A stretch of DNA of 64,000 nucleotides from Opitutaceae bacterium (GTDB taxonomy: Bacteria > Verrucomicrobiota > Verrucomicrobiia > Opitutales > Opitutaceae), in the NCBI GenBank assembly GCA_015075305.1, contig JABTUS010000002.1:434001-498000 (forward strand), given 5' to 3'. This document shows, one piece after another, positions 56,933 through 64,000 of this stretch. The notes below the pieces were generated by a model that was not told where the DNA came from, searched no databases, and worked only from the letters and a program-made list of their open reading frames with translations. The first letter of the stretch is position 1. Each line of letters starts with the position of its first letter. The position numbers were made by a program, and so were the translations under genes.

Positions 56933-57721
56933 ATGCCTCGCCACGCATTCCTGCCGATTGCAGCCGCCGTTGCACTTGCAACCGGCAGCGCGCTCATCGC
57001 TGGCGAGGCCATGGTCACCATCCCCGCCGGAATCCACCGGCCGGTCACCCGGTCTGCGACGGATCCCGAAGCGATCCAGGTCGCGGCCTTCCGGCTTGAA
57101 ACGCTGCCGGTTACCAACGCCGAGTTTCTCGCCTTCGTCACCGCCAATCCGCAATGGAGGCGATCACAGGTTTCCCCGCTCTTTGCCGACGAGACCTACC
57201 TGCGTCACTGGGCGGGCGATCTTGAACTCGGAGCCAAGGCACTTCCCGACGCACCGGTCGTCAACGTGACATGGTTCGCCGCACGCGCCTACGCCCGCAG
57301 CCAAAACCGCCGTCTCCCAACCCTCGCGGAGTGGGAACTCGCCGCAACCGCCGGCTATGCGACACGCATCGGGCGCGATGAACCCGCCTTCGTTCGCGAT
57401 CTCTACGCCTGGCTGGTAGCGCCCACCCCTGATGTCATTCCATCAGTCAGCACCGCCCGCGCCACGCTGGACGGCGCCCGCGGCCTGCATGGACTGGTCT
57501 GGGAATGGGTGGACGATTTCGACACCGCCATGGTCACGGGCGAATCCCGCGCCGACGCCGCTCGCGACCAGAATCTTTTCTGTGGAGGCGCCGCCCTGGC
57601 GTCCACCGACCCAAGCGACTACGCAGGCTTCATGCGCCAGGCTCTGCGTTCATCACTCAAAGCCCGTCAAGGCACCAGCTCCCTCGGATTCCGCTGTGCC
57701 GCCGATATTTCAAAGCCATGA
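56933..57721 (+). CDS. nirV: NirV-like formylglycine-generating-enzyme/SUMF1-fold protein
   Basis: 262 residues with a signal (RHAFLPIAAAVALATGSALI). The fold signature is MVTIPAGI, FRLETLPVTNAEFLAFVTAN, PDAPVVNVTWFAARAYARSQ, RRLPTLAEWELAA, GLHGLVWEWVDDF and SSLGFRCA, the SUMF1/FGE pattern. In denitrifiers such a gene (nirV) often sits behind nirK; its exact role in copper enzyme maturation is unsettled. It starts 33 bases after nirK and overlaps the sco gene by ATGA. Confidence 0.88.
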   Translation: MPRHAFLPIAAAVALATGSALIAGEAMVTIPAGIHRPVTRSATDPEAIQVAAFRLETLPVTNAEFLAFVTANPQWRRSQVSPLFADETYLRHWAGDLELGAKALPDAPVVNVTWFAARAYARSQNRRLPTLAEWELAATAGYATRIGRDEPAFVRDLYAWLVAPTPDVIPSVSTARATLDGARGLHGLVWEWVDDFDTAMVTGESRADAARDQNLFCGGAALASTDPSDYAGFMRQALRSSLKARQGTSSLGFRCAADISKP

Positions 57722-58338
57722 ACACCTCACTCCTACGTTTCGCAGTTGTTCTATTCGCCGCCGTCCCCGCACTCATGGCGGGTACGCCTGCCTGCTGTCA
57801 CGCGCCGCTCACCGCGGATGCTCCGCTGCCAGCCGCCTCACTCTACCAGACGGAAGTTGCGTTCACGACAGACTCAGACACTCCGCTCCGGCTCGCCGAA
57901 TTGCGCGGCCAGCCTGTCGCCCTGGTCATGTTCTTCGCTTCTTGCACGCACGCCTGCCCTGCGACCGTTGTCGATCTCGTGCGCATCCGGGAGAAGGTCC
58001 CGGCGGCGCTTCGCGAAAAGACCCGCATCGTGATGGTGACTTTTGATGTTGAACGGGACACCCCCGCCGCTCTCCGCGCCTTCCGCGAAAGCCGCGGCAT
58101 CCCGGCCGACTGGGTGCTGCTGCACGGATCAAACGACGCCGTGCGAGAACTCGCCGCCCTCCTCGGGGTGAAGTACAAGCGCGAGGCCGACGGCATGTTC
58201 GCCCACTCCAATCTCGTTACCATTCTCTCCCGCGACGGCGAAATCACCCACCAGCGCGCCGGCCTGACCGGAGGCCTGGACGAAGCTGCGGCCGCACTTG
58301 CCGCTGCAGCCGCCGTGGGTGACGGCGCCCGGTCCTGA
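57718..58338 (+). CDS. SCO1/SenC/PrrC-family copper chaperone-like protein
   Basis: 206 residues with a signal (MNTSLLRFAVVLFAAVPALM). A thioredoxin-like fold with the copper-binding CxxxC (FFASCTHACPATVVDLVRIR) and the distal His in GMFAHSNLVTILSRDGEITH. SCO proteins deliver copper or keep cysteines reduced for copper oxidases; behind nirK-nirV it probably serves NirK copper insertion. The ATG overlaps the nirV stop. A longer frame from 57505 lies inside nirV and is rejected. Confidence 0.88.
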   Translation: MNTSLLRFAVVLFAAVPALMAGTPACCHAPLTADAPLPAASLYQTEVAFTTDSDTPLRLAELRGQPVALVMFFASCTHACPATVVDLVRIREKVPAALREKTRIVMVTFDVERDTPAALRAFRESRGIPADWVLLHGSNDAVRELAALLGVKYKREADGMFAHSNLVTILSRDGEITHQRAGLTGGLDEAAAALAAAAAVGDGARS

Positions 58339-58454
58339 TTCGCGGTCAATGCAGCTTTCGCTCCTCCATCAGGCATCTTCCCTGAGGAGGAGTTCAACAG
58401 GATTCAACAGCGAGGATCCATGACCGGTTGACGCCGTGCCGGTCGCTTCAGAGC

Positions 58455-58949
58455 ATGGCGGGCATGAAACTTCGCGTCCTCACCACGGGCGGAACCATCG
58501 ACAAGATCTATTTCGACGCAGCCAGCACCTACGATGTCGGGGATCCACAGGTCGATCCCGTGTTCAAGGAGTCAAACGTCACCTTTGAATACGTCGTGGA
58601 GTCCGTGCTGCGAAAGGACAGCCTCGTGATGACGGACGCCGATCGTGCGCTCATCCGGGAGCGCGTTCAGGCGGCGCCCGAACGCCTGATCCTGATCACG
58701 CATGGCACCGACACCATGACCCAGACGGCAGAGGTGCTCAAGGGCATCGGCGACAAGGTCATCGTTCTCACTGGATCGATGATTCCCGCGCGTTTTCGCA
58801 CGTCCGATGCCATCTTCAACCTGGGCTGCGCCGTCGGCGCGGTGCAGGTGCTTCCAGCCGGAATCTACATCGCCATGAATGGACAGATCTCACCCGCGGA
58901 CCGCGTCAGGAAGAATCGATCGATGAACCGGTTCGAGGCGAAATCCTGA
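58455..58949 (+). CDS. Short asparaginase-family protein (N-terminal domain only)
   Basis: 164 residues, about half the length of classical L-asparaginases. Motif 1 TTGGTIDKIYFD and motif 2 LILITHGTDTMTQTAEVLKG contain the catalytic Thr residues, and VIVLTGSMIPARFRTSDAIF follows. The C-terminal domain is absent, as in stand-alone short asparaginase-like proteins. Starts at 58455 or 58464 are both possible. The 3' end overlaps the convergent panE-like gene by 44 bases, so transcripts collide. Confidence 0.8.
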   Translation: MAGMKLRVLTTGGTIDKIYFDAASTYDVGDPQVDPVFKESNVTFEYVVESVLRKDSLVMTDADRALIRERVQAAPERLILITHGTDTMTQTAEVLKGIGDKVIVLTGSMIPARFRTSDAIFNLGCAVGAVQVLPAGIYIAMNGQISPADRVRKNRSMNRFEAKS

Positions 58950-59940
58950 ACACTGCAGAGTCCGCCTGCGACTGCCGTTGCGCGGCAAGTTGCACGATCA
59001 AGGCATGCAGCATCGTCATCCGCGGGACTGCAGCGCCCGCCGCTAGAGCCTGCCTCAGCGGCTCGCCCCAGATGGACTCCACTTCAACGGGTTTTTTCTC
59101 CAGAAAATCCACCACGCTTGACGGAAAATAGGCGCCCATCGGCGGAGTGACATCATATTGTTCGCGTGCGAACTCCTCAGGGATCGAGAAACCAAGCGCG
59201 GCCGCCGCGGAACGCACTTCGTCCATCAACGCACGAACTTCGGCGGACAACCGGGCGTTCGCACAAATGATGTCGGTCGACACTCCACCCGCCGCAATGC
59301 CCAGGCCATTGAACGGGATGTTCCAGACGAGTTTTCGCCACCGCGCCTCATCGAGGCGATCGACAACACGGTTGGGAATGCCGGCACGTTGAAAGAGTTC
59401 GCCAATCATGCGGGCCTTCGCATCTGCAGGGCGGCGATATGCCCCAAACGTGATGGTGCCGCGATGAAGGCACGTCACCTCGCCTGGCGCTGTGCGCATG
59501 CTGGCAATGAAGCACAGTCCTCCATAGACAGCGTCGGGTGGGATCATTCGGGCAAGATGGTCCTCGTTTCCGAGTCCATTTTGAAGCGTCACGACAATCG
59601 TTCGCTCACGCAGCAGCGGCGGCAGGAGGCGCGCCAGTTCACCATTGGACACGGTCTTGAGCGTGATGAGGACCAGGTCCACAGTTCCCGCACCCTCGGG
59701 AGTGGTGTGCGCATGAACTGGAAAAATCCGCGTCACGTCATCACCTTCCCGCAGCACCAGGCCCGATTCCTGGAGCCGGGCGTAGTCGCTTCTAACGATG
59801 AAGTGAACCTCGCACCCCGCCTGCGCAAGACGTCCTCCGTAGTAGAGGCCAAGTGCTCCCGCGCCAAGGATCGCGACCTTCTGGAAACGACGCGCGTCCG
59901 CGACCGAGTCCTCCCTCCCGAATGCAGTGCGCGACTCCAT
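58906..59940 (-). CDS. panE: 2-dehydropantoate 2-reductase (ketopantoate reductase)
   Basis: 344 residues. An NADPH-binding GAGALGLYYGGRLAQAGCEV at the N-terminus, VLITLKTVSNGELA, VTLQNGLGNEDHLARMIPPD, WRKLVWNIPFNGLGIAAGG (substrate-binding Lys/Asn/Asn block) and a C-terminal helix with DFLEKKPVEVESIWGEPLRQ (Glu-Ser) are all classic PanE/ApbA motifs. It reduces ketopantoate in pantothenate/CoA synthesis. Paralogues with unknown substrates are common, so the precise role is probable rather than sure. It is upstream-adjacent to nothing in the same pathway. Confidence 0.85.
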   Translation of the reverse strand: MESRTAFGREDSVADARRFQKVAILGAGALGLYYGGRLAQAGCEVHFIVRSDYARLQESGLVLREGDDVTRIFPVHAHTTPEGAGTVDLVLITLKTVSNGELARLLPPLLRERTIVVTLQNGLGNEDHLARMIPPDAVYGGLCFIASMRTAPGEVTCLHRGTITFGAYRRPADAKARMIGELFQRAGIPNRVVDRLDEARWRKLVWNIPFNGLGIAAGGVSTDIICANARLSAEVRALMDEVRSAAAALGFSIPEEFAREQYDVTPPMGAYFPSSVVDFLEKKPVEVESIWGEPLRQALAAGAAVPRMTMLHALIVQLAAQRQSQADSAVFRISPRTGSSIDSS

Positions 59941-59964
59941 TTCCAGCCTGATGCCGTCCCGGCG

Positions 59965-60684
59965 CTAGTGCGCCCGCGCCGCGGCCTTCGCGCGGAGCTT
60001 CAAGTTGACAAACTCCACCGCACAGGAAAAGGCCATCGCGAAGTAGATGTAGCCCTTCGAAATGTGCTGGTGCAGCCCCTCCGCCATCAGCGAGACGCCG
60101 ATGAGAATCAGAAAGCTGAGCGCGAGCATCTTGAGGGTGGGGTGGCGTTCGACGAAGTCACTGATCACCCCGGCAAATGCAAGCATGACTCCAAGGGCGA
60201 TGATGACGGCTGTCATCATGACCCACAGCTGGTTGGCCATGCCGATGGCGGTGATCACGGAGTCGAGCGAGAACACGATGTCCAGCAGGATTATCTGGGC
60301 GATCACCTTCGAGAAGGAAACCGCCTTGCTGGCGACGGCATGCCCACCCGCGCCTTCGAGTTTTTCGTGAATCTCATAGGTGCTCTTTGCGATGAGGAAC
60401 AAGCCTCCGCTCAGCAGGATGATATCCCGCCCGGAAATTGAGAACTCAAGGACATGAAACAAGGGCGTCGTGAGCTTCGCAATCCAGGCGATGCCCGCCA
60501 GCAGTAGCAGTCGCGTGACCAGGGCCAGTGCGAGACCCGTTTGCCGCGCCTTGGCCTGCCTCTCCTTGGGAAGCTTTCCGGCGAGAATCGAAATGAATAT
60601 GATATTGTCGATGCCGAGAACGATCTCGAGCGCGGTGAGTGTCAGCAGCGAAATCCAAACCTGGGGATCTGCGAGAAATTCCAT
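59965..60684 (-). CDS. TerC-family integral membrane protein
   Basis: 239 residues from the ATG at 60684. At least seven spans; motifs EIVLGIDNIIFISILAGKLP and LLDIVFSLDSVITAIGM carry the paired Asp residues (GIDN, SLDS) typical of TerC/YoaE/Alx, which export manganese or support metal loading of secreted proteins. An upstream frame to 60768 is hydrophilic and not family-like. Between panE and the YhiN-type gene, all on the minus strand. Confidence 0.9.
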   Translation of the reverse strand: MEFLADPQVWISLLTLTALEIVLGIDNIIFISILAGKLPKERQAKARQTGLALALVTRLLLLAGIAWIAKLTTPLFHVLEFSISGRDIILLSGGLFLIAKSTYEIHEKLEGAGGHAVASKAVSFSKVIAQIILLDIVFSLDSVITAIGMANQLWVMMTAVIIALGVMLAFAGVISDFVERHPTLKMLALSFLILIGVSLMAEGLHQHISKGYIYFAMAFSCAVEFVNLKLRAKAAARAH

Positions 60685-60810
60685 GGAAAAAGATCGAGCA
60701 GCGAGGCAGAGTCGCAGCCACGGGTCAATGCGTTGCGAAAGACGCCTGCAACGATTTCTGTCGGGCAAATCCAGCGGATGAAGTGCAGCCCGGTTGCCGG
60801 GCGCCGCAGA

Positions 60811-62103
60811 TCACGATCCCGATTCCGTGACACCAGTCAGACTCTCCGCTGCGGCGCGCCCTGCGAGCCAGCCGGTCGTCCAGGCGGATTGGAAATTGAA
60901 TCCGCCCGTGATTCCATCGATGTCCAGCACCTCGCCGGCAAGGTGGAGCCCCCGGCACTTCCGGCTTTCCATGGTACGGAAATCCACCTCGTTCAGCCGC
61001 ACGCCGCCGCACGTGACAAACTCCTCCTTGTTGGCGCTCTTTCCCGTGACAGAAAATCTCGCGGTGATCACCTGCCCGGCGAGCTTTGCAATGGCGTCAT
61101 TCGAAATCTGCGTCCATGTGGTGGTCTCACGCACACCTGCGGCCAACACCAGACGCTCCCAAAGGCGCGCTGGCAGGGGAAAGGGAGAAGACCCGCCCAA
61201 CTGGCGGCGTGGATGCCGGCCGCGATGCGCAATCATGGCCATGTGGGCCGAGTCACGCGTATGCGTCGGGCAGAAATTCACCCCGAGTTCAAACTTGTAC
61301 CCGCGTGCCGCCAGCACCCGGGCGCCCCATGCCGAAAGCTTCAGGATTGCCGGCCCGCTCATGCCCCAATGCGTGACAAGCAATGGTCCGCGTTCCTTCA
61401 GATCTGAGCCGGTCACGTGCGTTGAAGTGTCATCGAGGGACAATCCGGCGAGACCCTCAATGCGAGCATCATCAATGTGAAACGTGAACAGCGAAGGGAC
61501 AGGAGGCTCAATCGTGTGCCCAAGCATCTCAGCAATCGACGAGCCCAGGCCCTTGAGCCCCCCTGTCGCCAAAATCAGCCGGTCAGCGATCAGGATCCGT
61601 TCGTTGGTGAGTTGAATCCTGAATCTGCCGTCTGATGCAGGGGCGTCCGGAGCCTCAGGTGGGCTTGCGTTGACCCTGCGAATCGGCGTCTGGATCAGGA
61701 GTGCGACACCTGCCCTTTCCACCGCCTGCATCAAGGCCGACGTGATCGTGGCCGAGTCGTCGGTGACCGGGAACATGCGCCCGTCCGACTCGGTTTTCAA
61801 CGCCACCGAATGACGTTCAAACCAGGCGATCGTGTCCAACGGGCCGAAGCGATGAAAGGCGCCGAGCAGCTCCCTTCCGCCACGAGGATAGTGTCTGACA
61901 AGATCACGGGGGTTAAAGCAGGCATGCGTGACATTGCAGCGTCCGCCGCCCGAGATTCGAACCTTGGCGAGAGGATGGGCGGTCGCCTCACAGAGCGTAA
62001 CCCGCCCCCGCCCCGCCAGCATCTCCGCCGCGGCGATCGCTGCGAAACAACCGGCGGCGCCAGCACCAACGACAAGGATGTGAGGACGGTCCATCCCGCA
62101 CAT
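60811..62103 (-). CDS. HI0933/YhiN-family FAD-dependent oxidoreductase
   Basis: 430 residues. FAD-binding HILVVGAGAAGCFAAIAAAE at the N-terminus, RISGGGRCNVTHACFNPRDL (family hallmark), DRLILATGGLKGLGSSIAEM, and a C-terminal LHLAGEVLDIDGITGGFNFQ with SAWTTGWLAGRAAAE. The family is widespread; its physiological reaction is not established. Confidence 0.9.
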   Translation of the reverse strand: MCGMDRPHILVVGAGAAGCFAAIAAAEMLAGRGRVTLCEATAHPLAKVRISGGGRCNVTHACFNPRDLVRHYPRGGRELLGAFHRFGPLDTIAWFERHSVALKTESDGRMFPVTDDSATITSALMQAVERAGVALLIQTPIRRVNASPPEAPDAPASDGRFRIQLTNERILIADRLILATGGLKGLGSSIAEMLGHTIEPPVPSLFTFHIDDARIEGLAGLSLDDTSTHVTGSDLKERGPLLVTHWGMSGPAILKLSAWGARVLAARGYKFELGVNFCPTHTRDSAHMAMIAHRGRHPRRQLGGSSPFPLPARLWERLVLAAGVRETTTWTQISNDAIAKLAGQVITARFSVTGKSANKEEFVTCGGVRLNEVDFRTMESRKCRGLHLAGEVLDIDGITGGFNFQSAWTTGWLAGRAAAESLTGVTESGS

Positions 62104-62162
62104 TCAAGCGAACCCCGAGTCCCATTCCAATCGTGCAATGAGGCGCGCCAGCCAATGTCCCC

Positions 62163-62207
62163 CCAAAAAAAATGCAGGACCGGCGCGCAAACGCCGGTCC
62201 TGGTTTT
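62163..62207 (-). terminator. Strong hairpin terminator after the LTxxQ gene
   Basis: The perfect arms CAGGACCGGCG (62175-62185) and CGCCGGTCCTG (62192-62202) enclose a six-base loop. Read on the minus strand the stem is followed by CATTTTTTTT, a good rho-independent terminator ~95 bases after the LTxxQ gene. On the plus strand only GTTTT follows. Confidence 0.8.
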
Positions 62208-62298
62208 CCCCCAAACGACTCTTTCGAGTCAAGTTGTGTGCGCCGCCACTGCTGTGGTTGATGGGAACAGCGCCGCCCTGCGCATCGCGTGGCTCGGA

Positions 62299-62724
62299 TT
62301 ACTCCGAACTCTTGGAGCTGCTGCCGTGGGATTCCCCGCCAGCCTTGCCCCGGCCGCGCCTGCCCCGGCCTTCCTGGGACATCTTGTCGAACGTGGCCTG
62401 CTGCTCCGGCGTCAACACGGCGCGAATCTTGCCGTTGGTGCTGCGCATGAGGCCCATTAGTTTCGTGCGCCGGTCCTGCTTCGAAAGCGAGGTGTCATCA
62501 GCGAGCGCCTTCATCGCAGCCGCCTGTTCAGTAACAATCTCCTTTACCTGCACTTTTTGTGCGTCCGTCAATGACAGCTCCTTCGACAAATGACTCAAGC
62601 GGTCCGCCACCTGTCCCCTCCTGCCCTCATGTGCAGGTTTGTCGGGATTCTGCGCGCGGATTGAAGGGATGGACAAAGCGGCCAAGGCAAGGCTCGCCGC
62701 GAAAAACAATTTTGACGATTTCAT
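62299..62724 (-). CDS. Periplasmic LTxxQ (Spy/CpxP-like) protein
   Basis: 141 residues from the ATG at 62724, with a signal peptide (MKSSKLFFAASLALAALSIP). Helical body with the two LTxxQ boxes LSLTDAQKVQV and AVLTPEQQATF, as in Spy/CpxP chaperones and stress sensors, and a basic/Gly/Ser-rich tail (RGRRGRGKAGGESHGSSSKS). It probably acts as a periplasmic chaperone or envelope/metal stress protein. The longer frame to 62814 adds a non-signal N-terminus. The gene ends in a clear terminator. Confidence 0.8.
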   Translation of the reverse strand: MKSSKLFFAASLALAALSIPSIRAQNPDKPAHEGRRGQVADRLSHLSKELSLTDAQKVQVKEIVTEQAAAMKALADDTSLSKQDRRTKLMGLMRSTNGKIRAVLTPEQQATFDKMSQEGRGRRGRGKAGGESHGSSSKSSE

Positions 62725-62824
62725 GGGAGTGAAGATTGCGGGTTGAACAGCGGTTGAGCGAAGCGCTGACGGGAGAATAAGACGCGCGACAACCCCTGCG
62801 GTTACATGATACACAACCTGCGCG

Positions 62825-63196
62825 ATGACTATTGGGGAACTGACAATCCTGGCCGAGGCGACGGTCTGCGCCAGCCGGCGAAAACTCCCGAAGGCCCTTC
62901 AGTCTCTGGCGGAGGCGCTTCCCGTTGTTTATCATGACCGGCCAGGCGACGAAATTCTTGGCGACGAGTTTGATCCCGAAATTCTTGGCATGTTTGTAGG
63001 CTCGCCCTTCGGCCTGGACAGCGCTGATTCCGGAGACGTTCCGCCTCATATCCTTCTGTTTCTGGAAAATATCTGGGATCTGGCGGACGCCGATCGCGAC
63101 GAATTCATTCATGAAGTGAAGCTGACCTATCTTCATGAACTTGGGCACTATCTCGGATGGGATGAAGCGGAGGTCGCGGCACACGGATTGGAATAG
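62825..63196 (+). CDS. Zincin-like metallopeptidase-family protein (PF06262/DUF1025 type)
   Basis: 123 residues. The HELGH zinc site sits in LTYLHELGHYLGWDEAEVAA near the C-terminus, after a short acidic domain (DEILGDEFDPEILGMFVGSP, HILLFLENIWDLA). The layout matches the small zincin family often called DUF1025. Metal binding is expected; proteolysis is not proven. No signal peptide. Confidence 0.85.
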   Translation: MTIGELTILAEATVCASRRKLPKALQSLAEALPVVYHDRPGDEILGDEFDPEILGMFVGSPFGLDSADSGDVPPHILLFLENIWDLADADRDEFIHEVKLTYLHELGHYLGWDEAEVAAHGLE

Positions 63197-63362
63197 CAGT
63201 CGCGCGGCTGAAGACTGCCTTTCATCTGCGTTTTCGACCCCCCGCCGGACGGAACATCCCGGACTGAGAGCGGACAAAGTGCAAACGAGCACGCTATGGC
63301 CTACTCCGCGCTTCCCAAGCGATGGCAGGCCTGTTTAGCATCCGCGGTTCGTTTTCCTTCCT

Positions 63363-64000
63363 ATGATGAAAAAACTCCTTTTTTGCATGTGTGTGCTGGG
63401 CCTGACGGTCAGCAATGCGTTTTCAGGCAGCCGGTTGACCCGCAAGGAGTGTGTTACACGAGTCGAAACCTGCGAAGCCATCATCCGTGAATTCCAGGCG
63501 AATCCTGCAACAGCGATACCGGCGTCCGTGCTGGCCCGCGCGACCGCCATTGTCATCACGAATCAATTCAAGGCCGGTTTCATCCTTGGAGTGAAGGACG
63601 GCTACGGCGTGCTGCTTCTGAAAAAGGTTGATGGGCAGTGGAGTGTTCCGGGCCTGATCAATGCAGGTGAAGCCAGCGTCGGTCTCCAGGTGGGGGGCAA
63701 TGCGATCGAGACCATCTACGTTTTCATGGATCCACGCACGCCCCGGCTCCTTTTTTCACAGCGCCTCAACGTGGGCGCGGACGCCGAAGCCGTCGCGGGC
63801 CCGCGCGCCGCTGATGCCGAAAGCACTACCGAGGAATTTCGCAAGCACCCGGTGCTGGTCTATACGAAAGCCCGGGGACTCTTCGCTGGCGCTTCGGTAA
63901 AGACCGGATTTCTCTCCCGTGATGATGCAGCGAACCGCCTGCTCTACGAGACCACGTACGGTACGCCCGAGATCGTGGACAGTGACTGGATCACGCCGCC
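63363..64000 (+). CDS. SYLF/Ysc84-like lipid-binding protein (cut by the window end)
   Basis: Open from the ATG at 63363 to the window edge, at least 212 residues. A signal peptide (MMKKLLFCMCVLGLTVSNAF) is followed by PASVLARATAIVITNQFKAG and FILGVKDGYGVLLLKK, then GEASVGLQVGGNAIETIYVF and FAGASVKTG, the SYLF (Ysc84) pattern known to bind acidic phospholipids or phosphoinositides in eukaryotes; the bacterial role is unknown. The C-terminus is missing from this window. Confidence 0.8.
   Translation, partial: MMKKLLFCMCVLGLTVSNAFSGSRLTRKECVTRVETCEAIIREFQANPATAIPASVLARATAIVITNQFKAGFILGVKDGYGVLLLKKVDGQWSVPGLINAGEASVGLQVGGNAIETIYVFMDPRTPRLLFSQRLNVGADAEAVAGPRAADAESTTEEFRKHPVLVYTKARGLFAGASVKTGFLSRDDAANRLLYETTYGTPEIVDSDWITP

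Overview
This 64 kb window comes from a GC-rich chromosome. The best guess is a free-living, respiring Verrucomicrobiota of the Opitutales type. That rests on the general look of the genes (beta-helix secreted proteins, very large RHS proteins, intergenic palindromic repeats with CCCTGAAGGGGC-like cores, a dense toxin-antitoxin load) and is inference; no rRNA or marker gene is present. I saw no tRNA, rRNA or CRISPR array.

Layout. (1) 1-4.2 kb: a secreted beta-helix protein, then a decayed stretch with palindromic repeats and pseudogene remnants. (2) 4.3-31.9 kb: a giant RHS/Tc-toxin-like polymorphic toxin locus. One lead gene with a signal peptide carries LCCL, discoidin, bacterial-repeat, SpvB, FG-GAP and RHS segments. 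It is followed by displaced, partly duplicated RHS-core cassettes. Four toxin tips can be recognised. Each has its stop codon overlapping, through ATGA, the start of a small lipoprotein that is the likely immunity gene. The cassettes are punctuated by two IS481-like elements and by a recurring ~45-bp junction repeat. Many one- or two-base indels break frame in the lead gene and in the near-identical copies, while the diverged copy at 26.4-31.0 kb is open throughout; this is either decay or poor polishing of repeats. (3) 31.9-36 kb: a Tat-signal DegT-type aminotransferase, two toxin-antitoxin pairs, and remnants of an integrase and of a secreted protein. (4) 36-50.5 kb: housekeeping and metabolism: a MalY/PatB-type lyase, an acyltransferase-aminotransferase fusion beside plsY, malQ, an amt-glnK pair with a sigma-54 promoter, an ABC-2 exporter, a degenerate receiver/coiled-coil protein and thymidine phosphorylase. 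(5) 50.5-53.1 kb: repeats and three more toxin-antitoxin pairs. (6) 53.2-64 kb: an ABC-F ATPase, a nirK-nirV-sco denitrification operon behind an FNR/DNR-type box, a short asparaginase, a ketopantoate reductase-like gene, a TerC protein, a YhiN flavoprotein, an LTxxQ periplasmic protein, a zincin, and a SYLF-like gene cut by the window end.

How it fits together: the RHS locus looks like an arsenal for contact-dependent competition in which C-terminal toxin/immunity tips are swapped by recombination in the repeated RHS core. The lipoprotein immunity genes suggest that the toxins act in the periplasm or at the membrane. The right half is stable core genome with nitrogen control (amt-glnK) and nitrite respiration (nirK).
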